NCBI GenBank assembly: GCA_946616365.1
Contig: CAMOIX010000003.1
Location: 53,897 to 117,896, forward strand
Direction of reading: 5' to 3'
DNA: 64,000 nucleotides
Source of the DNA: AC2028 sp002373595
Lineage (GTDB): Bacteria > Bacillota > Clostridia > Lachnospirales > Lachnospiraceae
The first letter of the stretch is position 1. The number at the start of each line of letters is the position of its first letter. The notes under the pieces are model-generated. The model was not told the DNA's origin. It worked only from the letters and a program-made list of their open reading frames with translations, and ran no database searches. A program made the position numbers and the translations under genes. Positions 35,791-45,113 of the stretch are shown here, piece after piece.

Positions 35791-36486
35791 GTGTATAATA
35801 AAAAACGAATTCTGGCTATCATACCGGCAAGAGGCGGAAGCAAAGGGATAAAAGATAAGAATATTATCGACCTTTGCGGTAAGCCTCTTATTTCGTATAC
35901 GATAGAAGCGGCTAAGAAAAGCAAATATATTGATGATACGGTGGTGAGTACCGACAGTGAGAAAATTGCAGCAGTAGCAAGAGAGTGCGGAGCAGAGATT
36001 CCCTTTATGAGACCCGCGGAACTGGCATCCGATAAGGCTAAGACCATAGATGCCATCCTGCACGCAGTAGCGGAATTGCGTAGGATGGGCAGAGCATATG
36101 ATGTCCTGGTACTTCTCCAACCCACGGAGCCTCTTAGGACAAATGAAGATATAGACAGGGCGATTGAACTATATTTTGAGAAGGGTGAAAAGAGCCTGGT
36201 ATCAATCTCACAGGTCGATGATCATCCGCTCCTTATGAGGACGCTGAATGAAGATAGGAGCATGAAAAAACTCCTGAACGTGAGCAGCACATGCAGGCGA
36301 CAGGATATGGACACATTTTACAGGGTTAACGGCTGCATCTATATAAACCCTGTCGCTGATCTGTCTGATGAGACCAGCTTTAACGACAATGAGATCGGAT
36401 TTGTTATGGAACAGTCACATTCGGTCGATATAGACGAGCTGAAGGACTTAAAAGTGGCGGAATATTATATTAGTCAGAAGGGGTAG
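35791..36486 (+). CDS. neuA: CMP-nonulosonate cytidylyltransferase (NeuA-like)
   Basis: 231 residues from GTG 35791. Activates a nonulosonic acid (sialic, legionaminic or pseudaminic type) with CTP to give the CMP-sugar used by flagellin transferases. The CTP-binding loop IPARGGSKGIKDKN is at about 11-24, with KPLISYTIEAA, LQPTEPLRTNEDIDRAI and SHSVDIDELKDL at the C-terminus. GTG 35791 is preferred over the upstream TTG 35755 because AGGGAGA (35777-35783) is 7 bases before it and the promoter start lies between them. Substrate is not settled; neuB and neuC lie 9 kb downstream. Confidence 0.88.
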   Translation: MYNKKRILAIIPARGGSKGIKDKNIIDLCGKPLISYTIEAAKKSKYIDDTVVSTDSEKIAAVARECGAEIPFMRPAELASDKAKTIDAILHAVAELRRMGRAYDVLVLLQPTEPLRTNEDIDRAIELYFEKGEKSLVSISQVDDHPLLMRTLNEDRSMKKLLNVSSTCRRQDMDTFYRVNGCIYINPVADLSDETSFNDNEIGFVMEQSHSVDIDELKDLKVAEYYISQKG

Positions 36487-36490
36487 ACAC

Positions 36491-37447
36491 ATGGATAAGA
36501 GGCTATATATAGTCATGTATCATTACACGAGGGATCTGATACACAGCAGATATCCGAAGATTCATGGTCTGGATGTAGATCTTTTTAGGAAACAGATAGC
36601 GTATTTAAACGAAAAATTCAATATTGTAACTATGGAGCAGACCATAGAGGCTGTAAACGGCGGAAAAGAACTTCCTGATAATCCGGTATTACTGACTTTT
36701 GATGACGGATATGCGGATAACTACACATATGCATTCCCCATCCTTGAAGAGTATGGATTACAGGGGTCATTTTTTATTCCGGGAAAAACTTTCTCAACAC
36801 ATCAACTTTTAGATGTGAATAAATTGCATTATATAGTTGCAAGCGCAGACATTAATATGCTGATCAAAGATGTCTTTGAGAGGATGGACTATTACAGGGG
36901 AGCTGATTATGACTATCCTTCAAACGAAGAATTGTTTGCAGAGTATGGCAAAGATGGACAATATGACGGGAAAGAAATAATGTTTATCAAGCGAATGCTC
37001 CAAACATATCTTCCTGAGGAACTGAGAAATCGTATTTCAAGTGATCTGTTTGAAAAGTATGTTGATGTACCAGAAGAAGTGCTGAGTTATGAATTGTATA
37101 TGTCCAGAGATCAGGTGAGGACTCTTAAAAGGCACGGAATGTTTATAGGAGTGCATGGGTACGATCATTATTGGCTCGGAGAATTGCCGACGGATAAGAT
37201 GAAAGAAGATGTGAACTCGGCGCTGAAAGTCATGAGTGAGTTCATAGAGGATGATAAGTGGGTAATGTGTTACCCGAAGGGTAATTACAGCGATGCATTA
37301 ATTGATCATATCAAAGAAAAAGGCGCAGTTGTAGGATTGGCGTGTGAGGAAAGAATTGCTCATATAGGAGTTGACTCTCCGATGGTACTGCCAAGGATGG
37401 ATTGCAATAATTTCCCACCTAAGAGTGAGAAGTATAAAGAAATGTAA
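36491..37447 (+). CDS. Polysaccharide deacetylase-family protein (CE4-like)
   Basis: 318 residues. The NodB-like domain opens with YIVMYHYTRD; the metal-binding Asp motif is TFDDGYADNY at 69-78. A helical insertion (about 105-195) separates it from the second half with IGVHGYDHYWLGELP, giving the HxxxH-like ligands, and MCYPKGNYSDALIDHI. No signal peptide is seen, so it probably acts on a cytoplasmic sugar or nucleotide-sugar and not on wall polymer. Lying between neuA and the CDP-sugar genes, it may de-N-acetylate a glycan precursor (inference). It looks AT-richer than its neighbours. Confidence 0.82.
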   Translation: MDKRLYIVMYHYTRDLIHSRYPKIHGLDVDLFRKQIAYLNEKFNIVTMEQTIEAVNGGKELPDNPVLLTFDDGYADNYTYAFPILEEYGLQGSFFIPGKTFSTHQLLDVNKLHYIVASADINMLIKDVFERMDYYRGADYDYPSNEELFAEYGKDGQYDGKEIMFIKRMLQTYLPEELRNRISSDLFEKYVDVPEEVLSYELYMSRDQVRTLKRHGMFIGVHGYDHYWLGELPTDKMKEDVNSALKVMSEFIEDDKWVMCYPKGNYSDALIDHIKEKGAVVGLACEERIAHIGVDSPMVLPRMDCNNFPPKSEKYKEM

Positions 37448-37471
37448 TGCTATGACGAAGGGGCTAGAGCA

Positions 37472-38248
37472 ATGAAAGTAGTAATACTGGCAGGAGGATT
37501 TGGAACCAGGATATCTGAAGAGACAGCGGACAGACCCAAGCCGCTCGTTGAGATAGGCGGGATGCCTATACTCTGGCATATCATGAAAACATATGCATTC
37601 TATGGGTATACGGATTTTGTCATATGCGCGGGATACCGCCAAGATGCGGTAAAAGACTGGTTTGCACAATACTTCCTTCACAGCTCGGATGTAACGTTTG
37701 ATTATACAGGTCCGGAAGAGGCCGTTGTTATCCACGAAAACAGAGCTGAACCCTGGAAGGTGACGGTTGTGGATACGGGACTTAAGACAATGACCGGAGG
37801 AAGAATAAAGAGGGTTCAGAAATATATAGGGAATGAACCTTTTATGCTCACTTACGGCGACGGTGTCTGCGATGTAGATATATCCAAACTGGTCGAATTT
37901 CACAAATCTCACGGACATATGGCAACACTCACGGCTGTGCTTCTCAAACAGCAAAAAGGAGTACTCGGTATAGATGTTACCGGTGCGGTTAAGTCGTTCC
38001 GTGAAAAGAACCTGACGGATAATGTACCGATCAATGCGGGATATATGGTACTCGAGCCGAAGGTATTTGATTATCTTAAGGATGACAGTACGATCTTCGA
38101 GGGTGAACCTCTTGAAAAGATAGCTTCCGAGGGAGAACTTATGAGTTATTCCCACAGAGGATTCTGGCAGTGCATGGATAATCTGAGAGAGAAACTCTAT
38201 CTTGAAGAACTGATAGCTACCGGAAATGCACCCTGGATAAAGTGGTAA
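37472..38248 (+). CDS. rfbF: Glucose-1-phosphate cytidylyltransferase
   Basis: 258 residues, the usual RfbF size. Makes CDP-glucose, the first step to CDP-3,6-dideoxyhexoses. Motifs: VVILAGGFGTRISEETADRP with PKPLVEIGG (nucleotide loop, residues 3-30), ICAGYRQDAVKDWF, MLTYGDGVCDVD with the metal-binding Asp, and SHRGFWQCMDNLREK near the C-terminus, a sequence very characteristic of RfbF as opposed to glucose-1-phosphate thymidylyl- or uridylyltransferases. It heads the rfbF-rfbH-transketolase-SDR-rfbG set. Confidence 0.95.
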   Translation: MKVVILAGGFGTRISEETADRPKPLVEIGGMPILWHIMKTYAFYGYTDFVICAGYRQDAVKDWFAQYFLHSSDVTFDYTGPEEAVVIHENRAEPWKVTVVDTGLKTMTGGRIKRVQKYIGNEPFMLTYGDGVCDVDISKLVEFHKSHGHMATLTAVLLKQQKGVLGIDVTGAVKSFREKNLTDNVPINAGYMVLEPKVFDYLKDDSTIFEGEPLEKIASEGELMSYSHRGFWQCMDNLREKLYLEELIATGNAPWIKW

Positions 38249-38259
38249 GGGGATAAAAG

Positions 38260-39603
38260 ATGGCTGATTGGAAAAATGAACAGGAAGCACGTGAACAGAT
38301 AAAGAGCCTTGTGGCTGAGTACTATCACGAGTTTAAGGAAAATAAAAGCGAATTCAAACCCGGAGATCGCATATCTTACGCGTCAAGAGTGTTTGATGAG
38401 AAGGAAATGCAGGCGCTTACCGATGCAATGCTTGATTTTTGGCTGACCACAGGTAGATTTGTGGATGAGTTTGAGAAGAACTTTGCAAAGTGGATCGGCG
38501 TGAAATATGCACATCTTGTAAACAGCGGATCGAGCGCCAATCTTCTCGCATTTATGACTCTGACCGCTCCTGAACTCGGAGACAGGAGGATCGAAAGGGG
38601 AGATGAAGTCATAACCGTGGCTTGCGGATTTCCGACCACAGTGGCTCCGATCATCCAATATGGAGCGGTTCCGGTCTTTGTAGATGTTACCGTACCTCAA
38701 TACAATATAGATGTCGACAGGCTTGAGGAAGCATACAGCGAAAAAACAAAGGCCGTAATGATCGCACACACCCTCGGAAATCCATTCGATATTAAAACTG
38801 TAAAGAACTTCTGTGATAAGCATAATCTGTGGCTCGTTGAAGATAACTGTGATGCTTTGGGAAGCAGATATACTATAGACGGGGAAACGAGATATACGGG
38901 AACCTGGGGAGATATCGGGACGAGTAGCTTCTATCCGCCTCATCATATGACGATGGGCGAAGGAGGTGCTGTATATACAAACGATCCCCTTTTAAACAAA
39001 CTCATTCTCTCATACAGAGACTGGGGGCGTGACTGCATCTGCCCTTCGGGACGGGACGGAGTATGCGGGCACAGGTTTGACAAACAGATGGGAGAGCTTC
39101 CTTTCGGATATGATCACAAATATACCTACAGTCGATTCGGCTATAATCTGAAGGTGACAGATATGCAGGCTGCGGTCGGAGTCGAGCAGCTTAAGAAATT
39201 CCCCTCATTTGTTGAAAAGAGAAAACAGAATTGGGAAAGACTGCACAAAGGTCTTGAGCATCTGACTGACAGACTTATACTTCCCGAGGCGGCTCCGGGC
39301 AGCGATCCTTCCTGGTTCGGATTCATGATATCCGTGAAGCCGGAAAGCGGACTTGGCAGAAATGATATAACTAAAGCACTGGAGGCAAAGAATATCCAGA
39401 CCAGGCTTTTGTTCTCCGGTAACCTCATCAGGCATCCTGCATTTGACAGTATAAGAAATACCGATAAATACAGAGTTGTCGGAGGACTGGAGAATACTGA
39501 CTTTGTTATGAATAATTCTTTCTGGATAGGTGTGTATCCGGGGATGAAGACGGAGATGACAGATTATATGATCGATTCTATTACGGAGGCAGTCTGCAAA
39601 TAG
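38260..39603 (+). CDS. rfbH: CDP-6-deoxy-L-threo-D-glycero-4-hexulose 3-dehydrase
   Basis: 447 residues. A PMP- and iron-sulphur-dependent enzyme (E1/DdhC type) that removes the C3 hydroxyl of CDP-4-keto-6-deoxyglucose. The usual PLP lysine is replaced by histidine in FYPPHHMTMGEGG (His228/229), as in the E1 dehydrase. Cysteines 197, 259, 261 and 269 match the known 2Fe-2S pattern C-x(n)-C-x-C-x7-C, with a slightly longer first gap. A reductase partner (E3/DdhD type) is not in the window. Its product is CDP-4-keto-3,6-dideoxyglucose, the substrate for paratose/abequose/ascarylose-type reduction or for C4 branching. The next gene starts at its last base. Confidence 0.95.
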   Translation: MADWKNEQEAREQIKSLVAEYYHEFKENKSEFKPGDRISYASRVFDEKEMQALTDAMLDFWLTTGRFVDEFEKNFAKWIGVKYAHLVNSGSSANLLAFMTLTAPELGDRRIERGDEVITVACGFPTTVAPIIQYGAVPVFVDVTVPQYNIDVDRLEEAYSEKTKAVMIAHTLGNPFDIKTVKNFCDKHNLWLVEDNCDALGSRYTIDGETRYTGTWGDIGTSSFYPPHHMTMGEGGAVYTNDPLLNKLILSYRDWGRDCICPSGRDGVCGHRFDKQMGELPFGYDHKYTYSRFGYNLKVTDMQAAVGVEQLKKFPSFVEKRKQNWERLHKGLEHLTDRLILPEAAPGSDPSWFGFMISVKPESGLGRNDITKALEAKNIQTRLLFSGNLIRHPAFDSIRNTDKYRVVGGLENTDFVMNNSFWIGVYPGMKTEMTDYMIDSITEAVCK

Positions 39604-40436
39604 TGAGAAACGCGGAGCGGATAAATGAATTAAAGGATGCGGCAAAAGAGATCAGAAGGAACCTCTTGAAGCTGTGCAATAAGGAAGTAATTCACATCGG
39701 AGGGGACCTGTCGATCACCGACGTTATGTGCGTGTTGTGGCAGTACCAGATGAAGTATGATCCCGGTGATCCGAAAGCACCGGACAGAGACAGATTTGTT
39801 CTGTCTAAGGGACATGCCTCGGCCGTGACAAGCTTCTGTCAGGCCGCCATAGGTTGCTTTGATCCTCAGGATGTCATCGATGAATATGCCAAAGATGATG
39901 GAAGATTCTCTATGCATTCGTGCAATCTGGTAAATCCGTATGTGGATGTATCAACAGGCAGCCTTGGACATGGATTTCCCATTGCGGTCGGAATAGCACA
40001 GGGATTGAAAATGCGTGGAAATACGCAAAACAGAGTGTATGTTGTAATGGGTGACGGCGAGCAGGAGGAAGGATCCATATGGGAATCCGCTCTTACTGCG
40101 GTTCATCATAAACTCGGCAATCTGGTTGCCGTAGTGGACTACAATAAGATTCAGGCTGACGGAACACTTGAGAATGTGAGCGGGCTGACCGATATAGCAT
40201 CCAGATACGAGAGTATCGGATGGAACGTTATCGAGGCAGATGGGAACAGTATTGAGGAAGTGAAGTCATTTTTTGACGGACTTCCGGATCCGGCGTCAGA
40301 TGTTCCTACAGTGCTGATCGCTCATACAGTCAAGGGCAAGGGCGTTTCATTCATGGAAAACAAAGATAGATGGCACGCCGGAAAGATAAACGACGATCAG
40401 CTTGCACAGGCTCTGGAGGAGATAGACAGATCGTGA
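39603..40436 (+). CDS. Split transketolase, N-terminal (ThDP-pyrophosphate) subunit, set 1
   Basis: 277 residues from GTG 39603, with GGAGG at 39585-39589 upstream. Carries the thiamine-diphosphate motif GDGEQEEGS at residues 150-158 with the closing Asn at 181, and the conserved LSKGHAS and TGSLGHG elements. Normal transketolase is one chain of about 650 residues; this is only its first third and needs the next gene's subunit. Wedged between rfbH and an SDR inside a CDP-sugar pathway, it probably moves a two-carbon ketol unit onto a keto sugar and not onto pentose phosphates (inference). It overlaps the next gene by GTGA. Confidence 0.9.
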   Translation: MRNAERINELKDAAKEIRRNLLKLCNKEVIHIGGDLSITDVMCVLWQYQMKYDPGDPKAPDRDRFVLSKGHASAVTSFCQAAIGCFDPQDVIDEYAKDDGRFSMHSCNLVNPYVDVSTGSLGHGFPIAVGIAQGLKMRGNTQNRVYVVMGDGEQEEGSIWESALTAVHHKLGNLVAVVDYNKIQADGTLENVSGLTDIASRYESIGWNVIEADGNSIEEVKSFFDGLPDPASDVPTVLIAHTVKGKGVSFMENKDRWHAGKINDDQLAQALEEIDRS

Positions 40437-41389
40437 ACATGATCAAACAGGAAGTATCGCTTCGCGATGCGGTCGCAAATACATTGGATGAGATGTCATA
40501 CAGTAATCGGGATATCGTCGCTGTCAGCGCGGATCTCTTTAAGTCTTCAAGGCTGGTAGGATTTGCGGAACACCATCCGGACAGAGCTTTCAATGTAGGC
40601 ATTGCTGAGCAGAATATGGTAAGTTTCGCAGCGGGGCTTGCGCATGAAGGGTTTATCCCATATGCGTTTTCAATGTCGCCATTTGTAAGCATGAGGGCAT
40701 GTGAACAGTGCCGTACGGATGTTGCTTACGGAAGAGTGAATGTGAGACTTATGGGCTCTTATTCGGGAGTTTCGGGCGGGATATCCGGAGCAACTCACTG
40801 GGGGTTGGAAGATGCGGGTATCATGCTTTCCATGCCGGGAATGACCGTGATAGAACTCAGTGATCCGGAGGAGACAAAAGCGCTTTTGGAAGCCTCTGTG
40901 AAATATGATGGGCCGATTTATTTCAGGATCACAGTAGAACCTGTGGGAAAGATTTACTCTGATAACAGATTTGAGATAGGAAAGGCTAAAATCGCAAGAG
41001 AAGGTGATGACGGATCCTTCATCTGCTCGGGCATAACCGTTACGTATGCTGTTCAGGCGGCAGAGGAGATTGCTGCCGAGACGGGGCGCGAGATACGCGT
41101 TGTGGATATGCATACATTAAAACCCATAGATACAGAAGCGATAAAAGATGCCGCATCAACGGGGATAATAGTTGCTGCGCAGGATCACAATATCATTGGC
41201 GGACTCGGGCAGCAGGTCGCTACTGTACTTGCAGAGCAGGGATTTAGCACGGTATTTAGGAATATAGGTATTCCTGACAGATATGATGCGATGGCGCATG
41301 CTCCTTTCCTGTATCATAAATATGGATACGATAGGGAAGGGTTAAAAAAGACAATGCTCGGATTGCTGGACGAGAGGGATAAACTTTGA
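40433..41389 (+). CDS. Split transketolase, C-terminal (pyrimidine-binding) subunit, set 1
   Basis: 318 residues from GTG 40433, which overlaps the upstream TGA as GTGA; GGAGGA lies 12 bases before. ATG 40439 is an alternative start. The catalytic Glu that activates thiamine is Glu59 in FNVGIAEQNM. YSGVSGGISGATHWGLED, MSMPGMTVIELSDPEET and the C-terminal domain (about 195-318, VDMHTLKPIDTEAIKDAAS) complete the unit. With the preceding subunit it forms one ThDP enzyme. It lies inside the CDP-dideoxysugar gene set. Confidence 0.92.
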   Translation: MNMIKQEVSLRDAVANTLDEMSYSNRDIVAVSADLFKSSRLVGFAEHHPDRAFNVGIAEQNMVSFAAGLAHEGFIPYAFSMSPFVSMRACEQCRTDVAYGRVNVRLMGSYSGVSGGISGATHWGLEDAGIMLSMPGMTVIELSDPEETKALLEASVKYDGPIYFRITVEPVGKIYSDNRFEIGKAKIAREGDDGSFICSGITVTYAVQAAEEIAAETGREIRVVDMHTLKPIDTEAIKDAASTGIIVAAQDHNIIGGLGQQVATVLAEQGFSTVFRNIGIPDRYDAMAHAPFLYHKYGYDREGLKKTMLGLLDERDKL

Positions 41390-42288
41390 AGAAGATCTTA
41401 ATCAGCGGTGCAACAAGTATGATAGGCGCTGCGTTGATCGCCGAGTCGATAAAGAATGAAACGGAAATATATGCGATAGTGCGCAAAGGTACCGAAAGGA
41501 TATCGAGGATACCTGCGTCGCCTTTGGTTCACATCGTATATGCGGGACTTGATGAACTTGAATCTGTTCCCGATGTTCCAAATGATATCGATACATTTTA
41601 TCACTTTGCATGGGATGGAACGACCAGAGAAAGAAGGAACGATCCCGAACTGCAGGAGAGAAATATAAGATACACCCTCGACTCGGTAAAACTGGCTGAA
41701 AAGTGCGGATGTAAAAAGTATATAGGAGCCGGTTCGCAAGCGGAATATGGGCCGTGTGATGAGGTGATCAATGAGAGTACGGCATACAGGCCGACAACCC
41801 CGTATGGGTGTTCAAAATTGACAGCAGGAATGCTGAGCGGAGAGATGTGTAACAAAAAAGGTATCTCTCATGTTTGGGGAAGGATATTCAGCGCCTACGG
41901 TAAGTACGATAATGATGGGACCATGCTTAATTATGCAATAGACAGTTTCCTCGCGGGAGAAGAAGCCTCTTTTTCGTCGGGAAGGCAGGCGTGGGACTAT
42001 CTGAATGAGTCTGATGCCGGAAGAGCTTTCTATCTGCTTGGGGAAAAGGAAGAAGCCTGCGGGGATTTCTGTATAGCTTACGGAGAATCCAGACCGCTGA
42101 GAGAGTATATTCTGGAACTTGCACGAATGATGGATGCTGAGAAACTGTGTCATTTTGCTGAAGGTGATACAAAGGTATATGGTCTCAGGGCCGAAACGGA
42201 TAAGTTAAGAAAAGTAACGGGATTTAAACCGGAAATTAGTTTTGAAGAAGGAATAAGATCGGTCATAGAGTATCGTTCCAATAAATGA
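41386..42288 (+). CDS. NAD(P)-dependent sugar epimerase/reductase (extended SDR)
   Basis: 300 residues from TTG 41386, which overlaps the transketolase stop; GAGAGGGA precedes. Rossmann motif GATSMIGAALIAES near residue 8; catalytic Tyr-Lys as YGCSKLTAGML near 144; substrate-side QAWDYLNESDAGRAFY near 200. This subfamily includes CDP-4-keto-3,6-dideoxyhexose reductases (paratose/abequose synthase) and the reductase of branched-sugar pathways such as yersiniose. Position between the transketolase pair and rfbG favours reduction of the keto group left after C2 addition (inference). A simple C4 reductase cannot be excluded. Confidence 0.85.
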   Translation: MKKILISGATSMIGAALIAESIKNETEIYAIVRKGTERISRIPASPLVHIVYAGLDELESVPDVPNDIDTFYHFAWDGTTRERRNDPELQERNIRYTLDSVKLAEKCGCKKYIGAGSQAEYGPCDEVINESTAYRPTTPYGCSKLTAGMLSGEMCNKKGISHVWGRIFSAYGKYDNDGTMLNYAIDSFLAGEEASFSSGRQAWDYLNESDAGRAFYLLGEKEEACGDFCIAYGESRPLREYILELARMMDAEKLCHFAEGDTKVYGLRAETDKLRKVTGFKPEISFEEGIRSVIEYRSNK

Positions 42289-42301
42289 GGCAAGGATAGC
42301 G

Positions 42302-43432
42302 ATGATACCGGAAAACAAAAAAATATCACTGCCGGATTTTTACAGAGGAAAGAAAGTACTGATAACCGGGAACACCGGATTTAAGGGGTCGTGGCTGACA
42401 CGTATCCTTATAGATGCCGGGGCAGAGGTTATGGGTTATTCACTGCAGCCGAATACTGATCCCAATCTTTATGAAATGGCGGGATTGTCGGATGATGCCG
42501 CTCATAAACAGATAATTGCCGATGTAAGAGATCTGGATACGCTTAAAAAGGTTTTTTCGGAATTTGAACCCGAGATAGTGTTTCACCTTGCGGCTCAACC
42601 AATCGTCAGAGAATCTTACAGAGATCCTGTCGGGACTTTTGAAACCAATATCATGGGGACTGTCAATGTGCTGGAGTGTGTCAGACTCACAGACAGCGTT
42701 AGGTCTTTCTTAAATGTGACTACCGACAAGGTCTATCTCAACAGAGAACTTGATTATGGCTATAAGGAGACAGATCCTCTTGACGGATATGATCCTTACA
42801 GCAATTCAAAATCCTGCAGCGAATTGGTGACTCACAGTTACAACAGCTCTTTTTTTACGGATAGGGAGATCTCGATATCTACTGCCAGAGCAGGCAATGT
42901 AATAGGCGGTGGCGATTTTTCTGCGGACAGGATCATACCTGATTGTGTGAGAAGCGTGCTTGATGCGTCAAAGAGAGGGGATGATCAGGCAGATATAATA
43001 GTGCGAAATCCCAACAGTATCAGACCATACCAGCATGTTCTTGAACCGCTTTTTGCATATTTGATGATAGCTGCTTATCAATACGATGATAAGGAGTACG
43101 CCGGTTGGTACAATGTAGGACCTGATGATCGCGATTGTGTTAATACCGGAAGACTTGTCGGTATCTTTTGTGATAAATGGAATGAAGGACGCGGAGAGCG
43201 CCCTGAAGTGTCGTGGCAGCATGTGGGCGAAGCAAATGCTCCGCATGAAGCAAATTTCCTCAAGCTGGATTGCAACAAACTCAAAGAAACATTTGGATGG
43301 AACCCGAGATGGGATATCGAGACAGCTGTGGAAAAGACCGCAGACTTTACGAGAGTCCTGATGGATGGGAGAAACATCGTAGAAGAAATGAGAAAAGAAA
43401 TCAGAGAAATGTTGGGGCAAGAACATGAGTGA
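42302..43432 (+). CDS. rfbG: CDP-glucose 4,6-dehydratase
   Basis: 376 residues. Converts CDP-glucose to CDP-4-keto-6-deoxyglucose using bound NAD. Rossmann motif ITGNTGFKGSWLTRIL near residue 21; TDKVY at 141-145; catalytic Tyr166 and Lys170 in YDPYSNSKSCSEL; AGNVIGGGDFSADRIIPDC, a highly characteristic RfbG stretch; and RPYQHVLEPLFAYLM. Gene order is unusual in that rfbG comes last, after rfbF, rfbH, the transketolase pair and the SDR. Its end overlaps the next glycosyltransferase by 8 bases. Confidence 0.96.
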   Translation: MIPENKKISLPDFYRGKKVLITGNTGFKGSWLTRILIDAGAEVMGYSLQPNTDPNLYEMAGLSDDAAHKQIIADVRDLDTLKKVFSEFEPEIVFHLAAQPIVRESYRDPVGTFETNIMGTVNVLECVRLTDSVRSFLNVTTDKVYLNRELDYGYKETDPLDGYDPYSNSKSCSELVTHSYNSSFFTDREISISTARAGNVIGGGDFSADRIIPDCVRSVLDASKRGDDQADIIVRNPNSIRPYQHVLEPLFAYLMIAAYQYDDKEYAGWYNVGPDDRDCVNTGRLVGIFCDKWNEGRGERPEVSWQHVGEANAPHEANFLKLDCNKLKETFGWNPRWDIETAVEKTADFTRVLMDGRNIVEEMRKEIREMLGQEHE

Positions 43433-45110
43433 ACTGACTATACTTATTATCGCCGATAAAAACAATGCGGGAAGTATAAGTGCATTGATCGAAAGTATAC
43501 GTGCTTTTAATGATGTACCGTCTCTGACTACGGTCCTATTTGACAATGAAGCAGGACCGGAACTAAGAAACTGGGGAAGCGCGCAGGAGGATATAGTGTT
43601 CGTGTATTCCGATGAGGGGGAGATACCTTTCGGAAAAGCAGTTATGGATGCTGTAAGAGGCCTCCCGATCATAGGTGATCTTCTTATTGTGCCGGGGACG
43701 CATATGCTTATCCCGGGGACATTGTCGGGGATGATGAAAATCATGGACCTTAACAAGGGTAATGCAGTGATAGGAGCCAATTTCCTTGGATCGAGATACT
43801 ATGGTCTCGGAAGAGATTTTCTTATAGATAATTATAAGGAATTGGCAGAGTATTCGATGTCGTGTAATTATGGACCCTATGAGACAGATCGTCTTGACCC
43901 TGACGGAACGATCCTGATAGGGAGAAGTTTCCTTGAACAGATTGTGGATATATCACAGCTGGACAAGCTTGATGAAAAAGAATTCAAGAATGCGATATGT
44001 GCAATGGCGGAGGAAATCGATGCTAAGGTGCTCGTGGACAGAGCGGACTTTTGGGGAGATAATTCAGCCGAGACGCACAATGCAGAAAAAAATGACGGAG
44101 TGATCCTGTCAATCTGTGTTCCTACATACAACAGGGGGAAGATCGCTCTTGATCTGGGAGAGAAACTCCTGAAAGACAGGGCTGAATACGGGTTGGAGGA
44201 TGAAGTCGAGGTTTTCTTTTCTGACAACGGAAGTGAGATGGGAAAGGAAGAGTATGTAATCCTTAAGGAGCTGGCGGAAAAGAATAAAAACTATGAATAT
44301 GTCAGGAACCCGGAGAATCTTGGATTTGAAGGGAATATGATGAATGTATATAAAAAATGCAAAGGTAAATGGGCTCTTATTTTAAGCGATGAGGATAGAT
44401 TGAATTTTGCGGTACTTAAGGTCTATATTATGTACCTAAAGAAACATACGGAAATTGCGGTTATGAAGGGGTATACAGATCGTATGTATGCGAGAAACAA
44501 GCCTTTGTATGTAAATAGAGGAGCTACCGCAATTGATGCATTTTTCGTTCAGGGGAACTACGTGTCGGGGGTAATATACAATAGAGATATACTTACGGAG
44601 AAGATTGTGGATGAGATGCATGCCCTTTTTGCGGGCGGAGAGAATAGAGCTTACTTTTGGTACCCTCATTTATTCTGGGATGCATATGGATTGCTGAACG
44701 GATCGTTTGCTTCAAGTGATTTGCCATTGGTAATTGAAGGAGAAACAGGATATAGTGCCGACAAGGTTATCGGATCTAAGATTATGAAGTACGCTTATCC
44801 TGATGAGAGAATTGCTCAGGGATTAGGATATTTAAAACTGATCGGATATTTGAATATAAAAGAAGACAGCTTGGCGACAAGGATTTTTCTAATGGCATTC
44901 CAAAAGACGCTTGTACTTGTTAATCTAAATATAAAAGAGTACGCTAATGAAGGTATAGACTGCAGCAGTATAGTAGATGAAATGGCTGATAGATTCAAAG
45001 AGGCTTTTACTGGAGAGGGTTTTAGTGACAAAAAAGCATGTTATCATATAATAGAGAGATTTATCGAATCAAATAGAAAGAGTTTTAAACAAGCTTATAC
45101 GAAAGGGTAA
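43425..45110 (+). CDS. Tandem-domain glycosyltransferase (degenerate plus GT2 domain)
   Basis: 561 residues. The first ~200 look like a diverged GT-A fold (LTILIIADKNNAGSISALIE start, PGTHMLIPGTLSGMM) without a clear DXD. A second, more canonical GT2 domain begins near 225 with ILSICVPTYNRGKIAL, FFSDNGSEMGKEEY and the DED-type metal site LILSDEDRLNF near 325. The C-terminal ~100 residues are helical. It overlaps rfbG by 8 bases, so it probably transfers the CDP-derived sugar (inference). The second half of the gene is visibly AT-richer than rfbG, suggesting separate origins. Confidence 0.8.
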   Translation: MSELTILIIADKNNAGSISALIESIRAFNDVPSLTTVLFDNEAGPELRNWGSAQEDIVFVYSDEGEIPFGKAVMDAVRGLPIIGDLLIVPGTHMLIPGTLSGMMKIMDLNKGNAVIGANFLGSRYYGLGRDFLIDNYKELAEYSMSCNYGPYETDRLDPDGTILIGRSFLEQIVDISQLDKLDEKEFKNAICAMAEEIDAKVLVDRADFWGDNSAETHNAEKNDGVILSICVPTYNRGKIALDLGEKLLKDRAEYGLEDEVEVFFSDNGSEMGKEEYVILKELAEKNKNYEYVRNPENLGFEGNMMNVYKKCKGKWALILSDEDRLNFAVLKVYIMYLKKHTEIAVMKGYTDRMYARNKPLYVNRGATAIDAFFVQGNYVSGVIYNRDILTEKIVDEMHALFAGGENRAYFWYPHLFWDAYGLLNGSFASSDLPLVIEGETGYSADKVIGSKIMKYAYPDERIAQGLGYLKLIGYLNIKEDSLATRIFLMAFQKTLVLVNLNIKEYANEGIDCSSIVDEMADRFKEAFTGEGFSDKKACYHIIERFIESNRKSFKQAYTKG

Positions 45111-45113
45111 AAA

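Noticed and set aside
40370..40432. Upstream extension of the transketolase C-terminal subunit.
   Set aside because: The residues are basic and unlike the family, being an out-of-frame reading of the upstream subunit; GTGA coupling at 40433 is normal in this window.
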